In this document: one piece after another, positions 6,954-14,007 of the stretch
Numbering within the stretch: position 1 is the stretch's first letter
How the letters are laid out: every line of letters begins with the position of its first letter
Origin: Gammaproteobacteria bacterium RIFCSPHIGHO2_12_FULL_45_12
Lineage (GTDB): Bacteria > Pseudomonadota > Gammaproteobacteria > DSM-16500
DNA length: 17,194 bases
NCBI GenBank assembly: GCA_001801665.1
Contig: MGYH01000025.1
Span: 1 to 17,194 of the forward strand
Direction: 5' to 3'
Program-made: the position numbers and the translations under genes
The notes under the pieces: generated by a model
What the model saw: only the letters and a program-made list of their open reading frames with translations
Database searches by the model: none
Told to the model about the DNA's origin: nothing

Positions 6954-7133
6954 ATCCCGCGGACAAGCCGCAGGACGACACACCCTAGTAAATGTAGGGT
7001 GGATTAGACGCGCTTTTTGCGTCGTAATCCACCAAATGACTGGATCCCGCGGACAAGCCGCAGGACGACACACCCTAGTAAATGTAGGGTGGATTAGACG
7101 CGCTTTGTGCGTCGTAATCCACCAATTTGCTGG
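6954..7133. repeat. Two tandem copies of a 90-bp palindromic repeat unit
   Basis: Units 6954-7043 and 7044-7133 are almost identical; the differences are one T/G in the CGCTTTTTGC/CGCTTTGTGC loop and a few bases at the unit end. Each unit contains CCCGCGGACAAGCCGC (a small stem), ACCCT...AGGGT, and the module GTAGGGTGGATTAG...TAATCCACC. In that module GGTGGATTA-GACGC pairs with GCGTC-G-TAATCCACC, one base being bulged. The 42-bp modules at 6994-7035 and 7084-7125 match the left arm of the palindrome at 3711. No transposase and no clear target duplication were seen. Confidence 0.85.
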
Positions 7134-7157
7134 ATTACTCTCTGTCCATGACAAAAT

Positions 7158-7203
7158 TCTCAAACCGTCGCGCCTCGTCGGGGCGAACGGTTTGAGATTT
7201 TTT
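7158..7203 (+). terminator. Rho-independent terminator after birA
   Basis: TCTCAAACCGT (7158-7168) and ACGGTTTGAGA (7187-7197) form a perfect 11-bp stem. The loop can pair further (CGCC/GGCG), and six T residues follow directly (7198-7203). It would end transcription of the DUF2909-tat-birA operon and shield petABC from it. Confidence 0.88.
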
Positions 7204-7310
7204 ATGAAAAATGCTGGCTATCTTATTTTCGAATGATTAAACTGACGAGCTTTATAAAAGCGACACTTTCTGATACTTCACAACAATAAAAGTCGAGTAA
7301 GGGCATAAGC

Positions 7311-7916
7311 GTGACAGATGAAATAGACAAAAAGCGCCGTTGTTTTTTGCGCACGGCAACCACCGCCGTCGGCGGAATTGGGTTGGCAGCCGCTTCTGTT
7401 CCATTTTTTTCCTACTGGATGCCCGATGCGGCAACAGAGGCAGGTGCGGCACCCATCAGAATTGATATCAGCGGCATGAAACCGAGAGAACAATTGACGG
7501 TGCCATGGCGTGGGATGCCAGTGTGGGTGATTTACCGTGACGAGGAAATGCTCGCCACCCTAGATAAATTGACACCCGCCTTGCGCGATCCCTTGAGTGA
7601 GCACGATCAGCAGCCTGCTTATTGCAAGAACACGAATCGTTCAATCAAGCCTTCGTTTTTCATTTCCATCGGTATTTGTACCCACCTTGGTTGCGTGCCA
7701 ACCTATCGACCTGATGCGGCCAGTGTATCCCCTAACTGGTTGGGGGGGTTCTATTGCCCTTGCCATGGTTCCGAATATGATTTGGCCGGTAGAGTTTATA
7801 AAGATGTGCCAGCCCCCTTAAATCTTAAAATTCCGCGTCACATGTATGTCAGCGACACGGCCATCATGATTGGTGAAGATCAGGATGGCGTTCAGGGTGC
7901 AATTGCGATCAGCTAG
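7311..7916 (+). CDS. petA: Ubiquinol-cytochrome c reductase Rieske iron-sulfur subunit
   Basis: This is the [2Fe-2S] subunit of cytochrome bc1, which takes the first electron from ubiquinol and passes it to cytochrome c1. The cluster motifs are intact: CTHLGC (C123, H125, C128) and CPCHGS (C149, C151, H152). The N-terminus has a twin-arginine motif, KKRRCFLR (R9, R10), before a hydrophobic helix (about 18-36), so Tat export with the helix retained as membrane anchor is expected. tatABC lies just upstream. The GTG start at 7311 is supported by a TAAGGG ribosome binding site. The gene begins an operon with petB (17 bp on) and petC. Length 201 aa is normal for proteobacteria. Confidence 0.97.
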   Translation: MTDEIDKKRRCFLRTATTAVGGIGLAAASVPFFSYWMPDAATEAGAAPIRIDISGMKPREQLTVPWRGMPVWVIYRDEEMLATLDKLTPALRDPLSEHDQQPAYCKNTNRSIKPSFFISIGICTHLGCVPTYRPDAASVSPNWLGGFYCPCHGSEYDLAGRVYKDVPAPLNLKIPRHMYVSDTAIMIGEDQDGVQGAIAIS

Positions 7917-7933
7917 GGAGTTAAAAGAAAAAA

Positions 7934-9169
7934 ATGACCGAGAATGTGACTAATAAAAAAAGCGCCATGATGGAATGGATAGACAAGCGCTATCCCTGGA
8001 CTGATTTCTGGAAAAAACATTTAAGCGAATATTACGCGCCGCGGAATTTTAATTTCTGGTATTATTTCGGCTCTTTTTCCTTGCTTGTGTTTGTCATGCA
8101 AATCTTAAGCGGGATATGGCTGGTGATGGCTTATGTGCCAACGGGCGAAGGTTCGTTTGCATCTGTGCAGCACATTATGCGTGAAGTGCGTTATGGCTGG
8201 TTGTTACGTTTCATGCACACCACGGGTGCGTCGGCATTTTTTGTCGTCGTCTATCTGCATATGTATCGCGCGGTCATTTATGGCTCCTATCAAAAGCCCA
8301 GAGAGCTGGTTTGGCTGGTGGGCATGGTCATTTATTTCATGCTGCTGGTGGAAGCCTTTACAGGCTATGTGCTGCCTTGGGGGCAAATGTCTTTTTGGGG
8401 CGCGGCGGTCATTACCTCCTTTGCGAGTGCCATCCCCTATGTGGGCGACTTATTGCTGGTGTGGCTGCGCGGCGATTTTAACGTGAGCGGCGTATCCTTG
8501 CATCGGTTCTTCTCGCTGCATGTCATTGCCATTCCGTTGTTGCTCGCGGTGATGATCTTTGTGCATCTGGTGGCGTTGCATCATGTCGGTTCCAATAATC
8601 CCGATGGTATCGACATTAAGGAAAAGAAAGATAAAAAAGGCATACCCCTGGATGGCATTCCATTCCATCCTTATTACACCGTGAAAGATTTGGTGGGCGT
8701 GGTGGTTTTCCTCTTTATTTTTTGTGCCATTTTGTTTTTTACACCCACCATGGGGGGCTTGTTTTTAGAGCCGGATAATTTTATTCCAGCTAACCCAATG
8801 GTCACGCCAGCCGAAATTTCGCCAGTGTGGTATATGACGCCATTTTACGCCATGTTAAGAGCCATTCCTGACAAACTGCTGGGGTTGATGACCATGGCAG
8901 CGGGTGTTGCCATCATGTTTGTGCTGCCGTGGCTGGATCGCAGTCGGGTACGCTCTATCCGTTACAAAGGCAGATTATCTAAAATTGCCATTCTGGTGTT
9001 TGTGATTTGCTTTGTGGGCTTGGGTTATCTTGGCCATGAAGGCGTGACTCCCTTGCGCACCATCATGTCGCGCATTTTTACCTTGGGCTATTTTGGATTC
9101 TTTTTGTTGATGCCGTTTTACACCAAGATAGAAAAAACTAAACACTTACCGGAGCGAGTGACGGGATGA
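7934..9169 (+). CDS. petB: Ubiquinol-cytochrome c reductase cytochrome b subunit
   Basis: This is the membrane core of cytochrome bc1, carrying hemes bL and bH and the two quinone sites. Heme ligands are H95 and H109 in RFMHTTGASAFFVVVYLH, and H196 and H211 in the later helix beginning FFSLHVIAIPL. The 15-residue spacing in that second pair and the Qo motif PVWY (297-300, where mitochondria have PEWY) are what I expect of beta- and gammaproteobacterial enzymes. Length 411 aa is the single-polypeptide form, not split as in b6f. The ATG follows petA by 17 bp. petC starts inside its stop codon region (4-bp overlap), so the three subunits should be made together. Confidence 0.97.
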   Translation: MTENVTNKKSAMMEWIDKRYPWTDFWKKHLSEYYAPRNFNFWYYFGSFSLLVFVMQILSGIWLVMAYVPTGEGSFASVQHIMREVRYGWLLRFMHTTGASAFFVVVYLHMYRAVIYGSYQKPRELVWLVGMVIYFMLLVEAFTGYVLPWGQMSFWGAAVITSFASAIPYVGDLLLVWLRGDFNVSGVSLHRFFSLHVIAIPLLLAVMIFVHLVALHHVGSNNPDGIDIKEKKDKKGIPLDGIPFHPYYTVKDLVGVVVFLFIFCAILFFTPTMGGLFLEPDNFIPANPMVTPAEISPVWYMTPFYAMLRAIPDKLLGLMTMAAGVAIMFVLPWLDRSRVRSIRYKGRLSKIAILVFVICFVGLGYLGHEGVTPLRTIMSRIFTLGYFGFFLLMPFYTKIEKTKHLPERVTG

Positions 9170-9873
9170 TGATACGTTCTATATTGGCTGTCTTTTTGTT
9201 AATGGTTTCAACCCCTCTCTGGGCTGAAGGTACTGCGGGAGAAACCCTCGTGCTCGCGAAGGCAGGCGTTAATCCGGCTAATGTGGCCTCCATTAAACGA
9301 GGTGCAAAATTCTTTGCTAGCAACTGCATGGTTTGCCACACGCTAGTTTACATGCGTTATGACAAGCTGGCGCAGGAAGCTGGCATCACTTATGAGAAAA
9401 TGCCGCTGAATGTGAAAACCTGGCCTTTTGGCGTGACGCCGCCTGATTTGTCATTAGAAGCAAGTGTGCGTGGCGCGGACTGGATTTATACCTATTTGCA
9501 TAGTTTTTATCAGGATGCCGCGCGTCCGACGGGAGCAAACAATTTGTTGGTGGCGAATACCGCCATGCCAAACATTGTGGCGCCTTATCAGGGTGACCAA
9601 ATGCTAGCGGAACACGTGGCGACTGATTTGTTCAATCAGGTTGAATGGTATGATCTGGTTAAGCTGACTAGGCAGGGCACGATGTCATCGGAAGAATTTG
9701 ATGCGACCATGTCTGACCTGGTTAATTTTCTCGCCTATGCGGCAGAGCCTTATCGTGCGGAACAAGAGCGCATTGGCTGGTGGGTGCTAGGGTTTTTGGC
9801 CATCCTGTTTGTCTTAATGTATTTTCTAAAACGCGAATACTGGCGAGATGTCAAAAAACATCGCGAAGAGTAA
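9166..9873 (+). CDS. petC: Ubiquinol-cytochrome c reductase cytochrome c1 subunit
   Basis: Cytochrome c1 passes electrons from the Rieske protein to soluble cytochrome c or directly to the oxidase. The product has a cleavable signal peptide (about 1-20, ending PLWA), the heme c site CMVCH (C54, C57, H58), the likely sixth ligand Met134 in NTAMPN, and a C-terminal membrane anchor (about 202-222, IGWWVLGFLAILFVLMYFL) ending in a basic tail. It is 235 aa, the usual size. The ATG overlaps the petB stop by 4 bp. No terminator is evident between petC and the next gene, 53 bp away, so read-through into the FUSC genes is possible. Confidence 0.96.
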   Translation: MMIRSILAVFLLMVSTPLWAEGTAGETLVLAKAGVNPANVASIKRGAKFFASNCMVCHTLVYMRYDKLAQEAGITYEKMPLNVKTWPFGVTPPDLSLEASVRGADWIYTYLHSFYQDAARPTGANNLLVANTAMPNIVAPYQGDQMLAEHVATDLFNQVEWYDLVKLTRQGTMSSEEFDATMSDLVNFLAYAAEPYRAEQERIGWWVLGFLAILFVLMYFLKREYWRDVKKHREE

Positions 9874-9926
9874 GGCCTGCTGGCATGGCATCTTTTCAGT
9901 AAGAAATGAATGCTAGGAGTCTTTGC

Positions 9927-10991
9927 ATGGATGCCTGTTTGAGTCGCCTGAATCTGGCGCGTCTGGCCTATTTGCTCGCGGTGGCAACGCTTACTGTCAC
10001 CTGCGGCTATGTTGGGCAATCACAGGCATCAGCGTGGTTAATCTGGATTGCTTTTACTTTTTCAGTGGTCACCCTGGGTGACACGCGATTACAGCAGAGC
10101 TTATTATTGCTCGCCTTGACGGCGGATGTCATGCTGGTTGTCACCCTCTCAACTTGGGCGATATCATCACCCTTGCTCTTGCTGGTTTATCTCGCTTCAC
10201 TGACTCTCATTTGCGTTTATCTGGGCAGGCGCATACCCTTGCTAGCTTATCCAGCAGGGTTAATTAACTTATTTGCCGTGCTCGCCTGTCTGCCACTCGC
10301 AGGCGAGTACCCACTACAGCATGAAATAATGAATATCATGGGCGGGGCTGTGATTGTTATTTTGTGCCAGTGGCTATATCAGGTAGGCAATTCCCAAAGT
10401 GAGGTGCGATCTTCACTCACCGCGTCTGTGCTGATTTTGCGGCAACTGGCAAATGATCTCTTTGAGAGTATGGTGGTGCCTGACTATGCCGATCATTTGT
10501 ATCTTTATGAGCGTCGAATTCACAAACAAAAAAATCGCTATTTATTGTCACTGGAACGTATGGAGAAGGTGGCCCGATCGTGGAAGGGCCGTCAAACATC
10601 GAAGCGTTATCAAGTCATCGCGCGGTTGTTGTCTGATCTTTATCAGCTCTATGACAACCTGATGGATTGCGCCCAATTACGCCACCGCGTGGATGACTTC
10701 CATCTTTTTTCTTTGTGCCGACAGGAAATGCAGTGGGTAGTAAAAGCATTTGATCAATTATTTTTAGCCCTTTCAAAGGTTGATAAAGGCACGTCATTGG
10801 AAGATGATTTTATCCGGGTGATGGAGGCCATTCAGTGTTTTGAAGCAAATAATGAAAGCGTTTTGCAAGTCACAGCAAAAGAACCTATGATCTTTCTGTG
10901 GTTTATAGCCAGTTTAAAGACCATGTGTACTAATGCAAAAGGGTTGCAGGCGCGAATGCGCGAGTGGATGGACATCAAAGAGAGCAGGTAA
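9927..10991 (+). CDS. FUSC-like membrane protein, N-terminal half (possibly split gene)
   Basis: The product starts with a cluster of about five or six membrane helices (residues 10-155), followed by a soluble alpha-helical domain of about 190 residues. This matches half of the FUSC/YccS/aromatic-acid-exporter architecture, in which a membrane half plus a cytoplasmic half occurs twice in roughly 700 residues. The second half is the next gene. The ATG at 9927 has AGGAG seven nt upstream and is preferred over ATG 9906. The stop TAA (10989-10991) is followed after two codons, in the same frame, by the ATG of the next gene. So it could be a true two-gene system or a full-length gene broken by one stop. 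Substrate is unknown. Family assignment rests on architecture, not on a single diagnostic motif. Confidence 0.7.
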   Translation: MDACLSRLNLARLAYLLAVATLTVTCGYVGQSQASAWLIWIAFTFSVVTLGDTRLQQSLLLLALTADVMLVVTLSTWAISSPLLLLVYLASLTLICVYLGRRIPLLAYPAGLINLFAVLACLPLAGEYPLQHEIMNIMGGAVIVILCQWLYQVGNSQSEVRSSLTASVLILRQLANDLFESMVVPDYADHLYLYERRIHKQKNRYLLSLERMEKVARSWKGRQTSKRYQVIARLLSDLYQLYDNLMDCAQLRHRVDDFHLFSLCRQEMQWVVKAFDQLFLALSKVDKGTSLEDDFIRVMEAIQCFEANNESVLQVTAKEPMIFLWFIASLKTMCTNAKGLQARMREWMDIKESR

Positions 10992-10997
10992 GGCGGT

Positions 10998-12047
10998 ATG
11001 GTTAGCAAGCTCTATCAACATGACGCGTTAAGACGAGCCGTTTGTGCGGCTCTCGCGATGGCTGCGGCCGTGATGCTTAGTCAATGTGCGGTGTTTGGCG
11101 GCGGAATATGGGTGATGCTGGCGGCACTTTTCGTGAGCCAGGTCGCGCGTGGTACGCCATTAAGACAGAGTTTTGTTAGGTTGATGCTGGTGGTTGGGTC
11201 TGTCTTGTTGTCAGTTAGCATGATGCGTGTTTTGCATGCTGACTGGCAAATTGTGTTGGTCAGTGTGATCCTCTATGTTGTCGTTGGCATGGTGATATTT
11301 ATGCGGCGTCCCATGGAGGTTACGCAATTTAATCTTGCCATCATTCTGTTGCTTTCCTTTTTAGTGACCCTGTTATCTAAAAATGAGGCGAGTGTTACGC
11401 CCTCCCAACTGATTGCAGGTGCGGTTGCAGGCGGTGCAATTGGTGTGATCTTCGCGCAACTGACTTTTCCCCTTAACCCTTATCATGCGTTTAGTCACGA
11501 CATGGTTTTCATATTACGCAGCATACATGATTATGGAAGCGTACTGGCAGAGAAGCTTGTGAGGCATGCAAGCGAGAGAGAGGTCAGGCAGCAGCAAATG
11601 AACCTCGATCGCCTGTTATGTTTACGGGAGGGTTGTTATCCTGAATGGGTCTATGACGCAGGATTCAATCCGGGACTGCGTTCCGGCTACCGATTTTTTT
11701 TAATTAAATCCGGTCGGGTGATAGAGCTGTTAAACTCAATGAATTACTTGATAATGGGTTCCATGGATCAAGCATTGTTATCTCAAGTGGCTAATGCGAT
11801 CCATGACGCCATGCAGGTGAATAATGAACTGTTGCGTTTGATGGCAGATCACTTTGAAGGCCATCAGCCCATTGAGATCATCTCAGACATGACGAGTGAC
11901 ATCATGAGGCTTAATGCGTGTTTGGCGCAGGTTGTGCCGCTTAAGCGGGCACGGTTGAATTTGTCAGGGGATGATGTTGCGTTGACAGCACTGGTGCGAG
12001 ATGTTAATGATCTGCGAGAGGTGTTGTTGCAACTGGCGCTTGCATGA
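10998..12047 (+). CDS. FUSC-like membrane protein, C-terminal half
   Basis: This 349-residue protein repeats the layout of the preceding gene: several hydrophobic helices at about 12-165 (including GGGIWVMLAALFVSQ, which resembles the FUSC membrane core, and a Gly/Ala-rich helix AGAVAGGAIGVIFAQ) and then a soluble helical domain to the C-terminus. It is read in the same frame as the previous gene, 6 bp after its stop. AGG sites at 10986 and 10992 could serve as ribosome binding sites for the ATG at 10998. The two products together make about 705 residues, close to a single-chain YccS-type protein, so they probably act as one complex. Transport or envelope-stress roles are known in the family, but nothing here fixes the substrate. 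Confidence 0.72.
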   Translation: MVSKLYQHDALRRAVCAALAMAAAVMLSQCAVFGGGIWVMLAALFVSQVARGTPLRQSFVRLMLVVGSVLLSVSMMRVLHADWQIVLVSVILYVVVGMVIFMRRPMEVTQFNLAIILLLSFLVTLLSKNEASVTPSQLIAGAVAGGAIGVIFAQLTFPLNPYHAFSHDMVFILRSIHDYGSVLAEKLVRHASEREVRQQQMNLDRLLCLREGCYPEWVYDAGFNPGLRSGYRFFLIKSGRVIELLNSMNYLIMGSMDQALLSQVANAIHDAMQVNNELLRLMADHFEGHQPIEIISDMTSDIMRLNACLAQVVPLKRARLNLSGDDVALTALVRDVNDLREVLLQLALA

Positions 12048-12087
12048 TAGCGGTGGTCATTTTTCATTGAAACACGAAGGAGCGGTG

Positions 12088-12141
12088 ATGAGCAAAGGAC
12101 TGGGATTTGGAGTCGTGCAAATGGTGTTAATGATGTTGTGA
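12088..12141 (+). CDS. Candidate 17-residue mini-ORF coupled to the TPR-methyltransferase gene
   Basis: ATG at 12088 is preceded by a strong ribosome binding site (GAAGGAG, about 5 nt away) and encodes MSKGLGFGVVQMVLMML, then TGA at 12139-12141. The TPR-methyltransferase ATG (12144) lies 2 nt after this stop and has no good ribosome binding site of its own. That pattern suggests translational coupling through a short leader peptide. It could instead be a chance ORF or the decayed end of a former gene. The peptide is hydrophobic and has no recognised relatives. Confidence 0.45.
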   Translation: MSKGLGFGVVQMVLMML

Positions 12142-12143
12142 AA

Positions 12144-13748
12144 ATGAATAAGACGTTACTGACATTAGGCGAGATTCAGGCCATTCATCAGGCGGGTCGC
12201 TTGGATGAGGCAAAGCATGCCTGTGAAGCTTATTTGGCGTCGCATCCCAAAGACGCTTATGCTTTGCACTTTTATGGCATCTTGCAGGCTGAAGCGGGTA
12301 ACGATGGACAAGCGCGGCAAGTGCTGGAAGAAGCAGTTGCGCTGCAGCCGGATGAGCCATCGTTTAAGCTGCATTTAGCCAATATTTGCAAAGCTTTCGG
12401 GGATGATGTGGAGGCAATTCAAATGCTGACGGCGCTTTGTGACCAGCATCCCGATTTTGCACCGGCTTATAACAACCTAGGAACGCTTTATGACGCAGCG
12501 AAAGACTATTCGAAGGCTATTAATGCTTATAAAATCGCTATTAATCTGCAATCAAATTATCTGGATGCTTACTATAATCTGGGTTTAGCACTGAATAAGG
12601 CAAACCAGATGGAGGGGGCCATGCATGCTTATGAGGCCTTATTAGCCCTTGCGCCAAAACATGCGGGAGGCCGTTTTCAGACAGGATTGCTCTGGATGAA
12701 ACAAAGAAAATTTCAAGAAGCCATGACGGCATTTGCGCAGTTGGAGGCAGATTACCCCTTTCATTTTGAAACCCAAGCAAATCTCGCAGCCTGTGCATTA
12801 CAGCTTGGGCAGCTCACTCAGGCAAAAGCACATTATCTGAAAGCGCTGGATATCAAACCTGAAGATGCTGAAACGCACTACAATCTTGGTGTGATTAACA
12901 TGCATCAAGGGTTTTTCAAAGAAGCAATCCGGTTTTATCAGCGCGCGCTCGCCATTCATCCTGATTTGTTTGAAGCGCATAATAATTTGGGCATTGTCTA
13001 CATGAGCCTGCGTGATACGCAAAGTGCCTTAATTCATTTTCGTGCCGCGCTGCGCGCGCAGCCTGATCAGGTGGCGGTTCGCCATACCATTCAGGTCTTA
13101 ACGGGAGAAAAAAATGTAACAAGCTCGCCGCCAGAATATATATGCTCCTTGTTTGATGCTTATGCGGCCAATTATGATGCGCATTTGGTGAAGTCATTAA
13201 ATTACCAGGTGCCCGCCCGATTGTATCAATTGTTAGTTGAAACAGTGGCTGATCCGGTACCCGTTTGGGAGGTACTCGATATGGGGTGTGGCACGGGATT
13301 GTGTGGCGAACGGTTTCGTCCTTATGCGCGTCAGCTAACAGGGGTTGATCTGTCGGAGAAAATGTTAGCCATCGCGGCGCAAAAAAATTGTTATGATGTG
13401 TTAATAAAGGCGGAGGTGTTGGCATACCTTCAAGCGCAGGCAAGTCATTATGATTTGGTGGTGGCAGGCGATGTGCTGGTTTATTTCGGCGCGCTCGAAG
13501 CTCTTTTTGCTGCCGTTTCGGCTGTTTTAAAGCCTCATGGCTGGTTTCTTTTTAATGTGGAGTGCGGCAAGGATAAACCCTTTGCCATCACTGAAACAGG
13601 GCGTTTCACGCATACGCTTGCTTATTTGGAAAGGCTGGCAGCAACACATCGGTTTTCCTTTGAGCGGCATGCCGTTGAAATTTTGCGGACACAGGATCAG
13701 GCGGCGACAAGCGGGCATCTCTGTTTGTTGCGTGCAAAAATGAGCTGA
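12144..13748 (+). CDS. TPR-repeat protein fused to a class I SAM-dependent methyltransferase
   Basis: The first 310 or so residues are a series of about eight or nine tetratricopeptide repeats (for example AYNNLGTLYDAAKDYSKAI, AYYNLGLALNKANQMEGAM, AHNNLGIVYMSLRDTQSAL), a protein-binding scaffold. The rest is a class I methyltransferase: the linker YICSLFDAYAANYDAHLV, motif I VLDMGCGTGLCG (about 377-388), the acidic residue of motif II in TGVDLS, and DLVVAGDVLVYF as motif IV. Such TPR-methyltransferase fusions occur in many proteobacteria; the substrate is unknown. ATG 12144 is chosen; GTG 12138 adds two residues. The last codons and the TGA lie inside a dispersed repeat (from 13735), so the C-terminal end may have been altered by that insertion. 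The cytoplasmic location is inferred from the lack of a signal. Confidence 0.9.
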   Translation: MNKTLLTLGEIQAIHQAGRLDEAKHACEAYLASHPKDAYALHFYGILQAEAGNDGQARQVLEEAVALQPDEPSFKLHLANICKAFGDDVEAIQMLTALCDQHPDFAPAYNNLGTLYDAAKDYSKAINAYKIAINLQSNYLDAYYNLGLALNKANQMEGAMHAYEALLALAPKHAGGRFQTGLLWMKQRKFQEAMTAFAQLEADYPFHFETQANLAACALQLGQLTQAKAHYLKALDIKPEDAETHYNLGVINMHQGFFKEAIRFYQRALAIHPDLFEAHNNLGIVYMSLRDTQSALIHFRAALRAQPDQVAVRHTIQVLTGEKNVTSSPPEYICSLFDAYAANYDAHLVKSLNYQVPARLYQLLVETVADPVPVWEVLDMGCGTGLCGERFRPYARQLTGVDLSEKMLAIAAQKNCYDVLIKAEVLAYLQAQASHYDLVVAGDVLVYFGALEALFAAVSAVLKPHGWFLFNVECGKDKPFAITETGRFTHTLAYLERLAATHRFSFERHAVEILRTQDQAATSGHLCLLRAKMS

Positions 13749-13823
13749 GCGAAGCGAAGAATCTCCTAGCAAACACGAGATCCTTCGTCGCCAAAAACGC
13801 TCCTCTGGATGACGGTTGTAACC
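13735..13823. repeat. Dispersed palindromic repeat, copy 1 (8 bp shorter)
   Basis: This 89-bp segment matches 13864-13960 with three substitutions and an 8-bp deletion (TCATTCTG, between two CTG triplets). The core GAGCGAAGCGAAGAATCTC...GAGATCCTTCGTCGC is of a type I know as a dispersed repeat in several bacteria. The deletion creates the TGA that ends the TPR-methyltransferase gene. It lacks the 27-bp inverted ends seen around copy 2. Confidence 0.85.
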
Positions 13824-13843
13824 TAATTTTTAACAGATATAAT
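13816..13843 (+). promoter_or_regulatory. Candidate promoter within the repeat region upstream of the GIN lipoprotein
   Basis: TTGTAA (13816-13821) and TATAAT (13838-13843) are spaced by 16 bp, a 4/6 and a 6/6 match to sigma-70 boxes. It points toward the gene at 14008. A second, weaker pair (TTGTAA 13954-13959, TACTAT 13975-13980) occurs at the matching end of repeat copy 2. It is prediction only; the AT-rich palindromic context can give chance matches. Confidence 0.35.
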
Positions 13844-13981
13844 AGGTAACCTGGCTTAGGTTACAAAAATGAGCTGTCATTCTGAGCGAAGCGAAGAATC
13901 TCCTAACAAACACGAGATCCTTCGTCGCACAAAACGCTCCTCTGGATGACGGTTGTAACCCAAGCTAGGTTACCTACTATA
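13838..13981. mobile_element. 144-bp MITE-like element around repeat copy 2
   Basis: Repeat copy 2 (13864-13960) is flanked by inverted ends: GGTAACCTGGCTTAGGTTAC at 13845-13864 and, as reverse complement, GGTAACCTAGCTTGGGTTAC at 13955-13974. Extending outward, 24 of 27 positions match (13838-13864 against 13955-13981), and the ends run into TATA on both sides. This could reflect a TA target duplication as made by IS630/Tc1-type elements. No transposase is encoded. An inner stem (GAAGAATCTC/GAGATCCTTC) adds to the folding. Confidence 0.6.
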
Positions 13982-14007
13982 AGTCTCTGGTGCATTTAAG
14001 GATGGCA

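Larger units (their letters stand above)
6916..7310. other. Gene-free stretch: repeats, terminator and petA upstream region
   Basis: This 395-bp gap between birA and petA holds two tandem 90-bp repeat units (6954-7133), then the terminator hairpin at 7158-7197. About 110 bp remain in front of petA, which must carry its promoter. That part is AT-rich (for example TTTATAAAA near 7250), but I cannot fix a -35/-10 pair with confidence. The ribosome binding site of petA (TAAGGG) lies about 8 nt before its GTG. Frames crossing the repeats on either strand translate into low-complexity repeat peptides and are not called as genes. Confidence 0.7.

Noticed and set aside
6954..7133. Possible CRISPR array
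   Set aside because: There are only two units of 90 bp, adjacent and nearly identical over their whole length, with no spacers and no cas genes in the window.
6924..7163. Minus-strand open frame of 79 codons across the tandem repeats
   Set aside because: Its peptide is just the translated 90-bp repeat twice over; there is no ribosome binding site and it crosses the terminator stem.
8818..8835. PVWY in place of PEWY in the Qo motif of cytochrome b
   Set aside because: As far as I recall, this variant and the extra residue between the heme-ligand histidines of the second pair are normal in beta- and gammaproteobacteria, so they are not novel.
9873..9926. Terminator after petC
   Set aside because: Only a weak stem (GGCCTGCTGGC region) with no T-run; not enough to call.
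12916..13443. Minus-strand open frame of 175 codons inside the TPR-methyltransferase
   Set aside because: It is the shadow of a clear coding region on the other strand, with no recognisable protein features.
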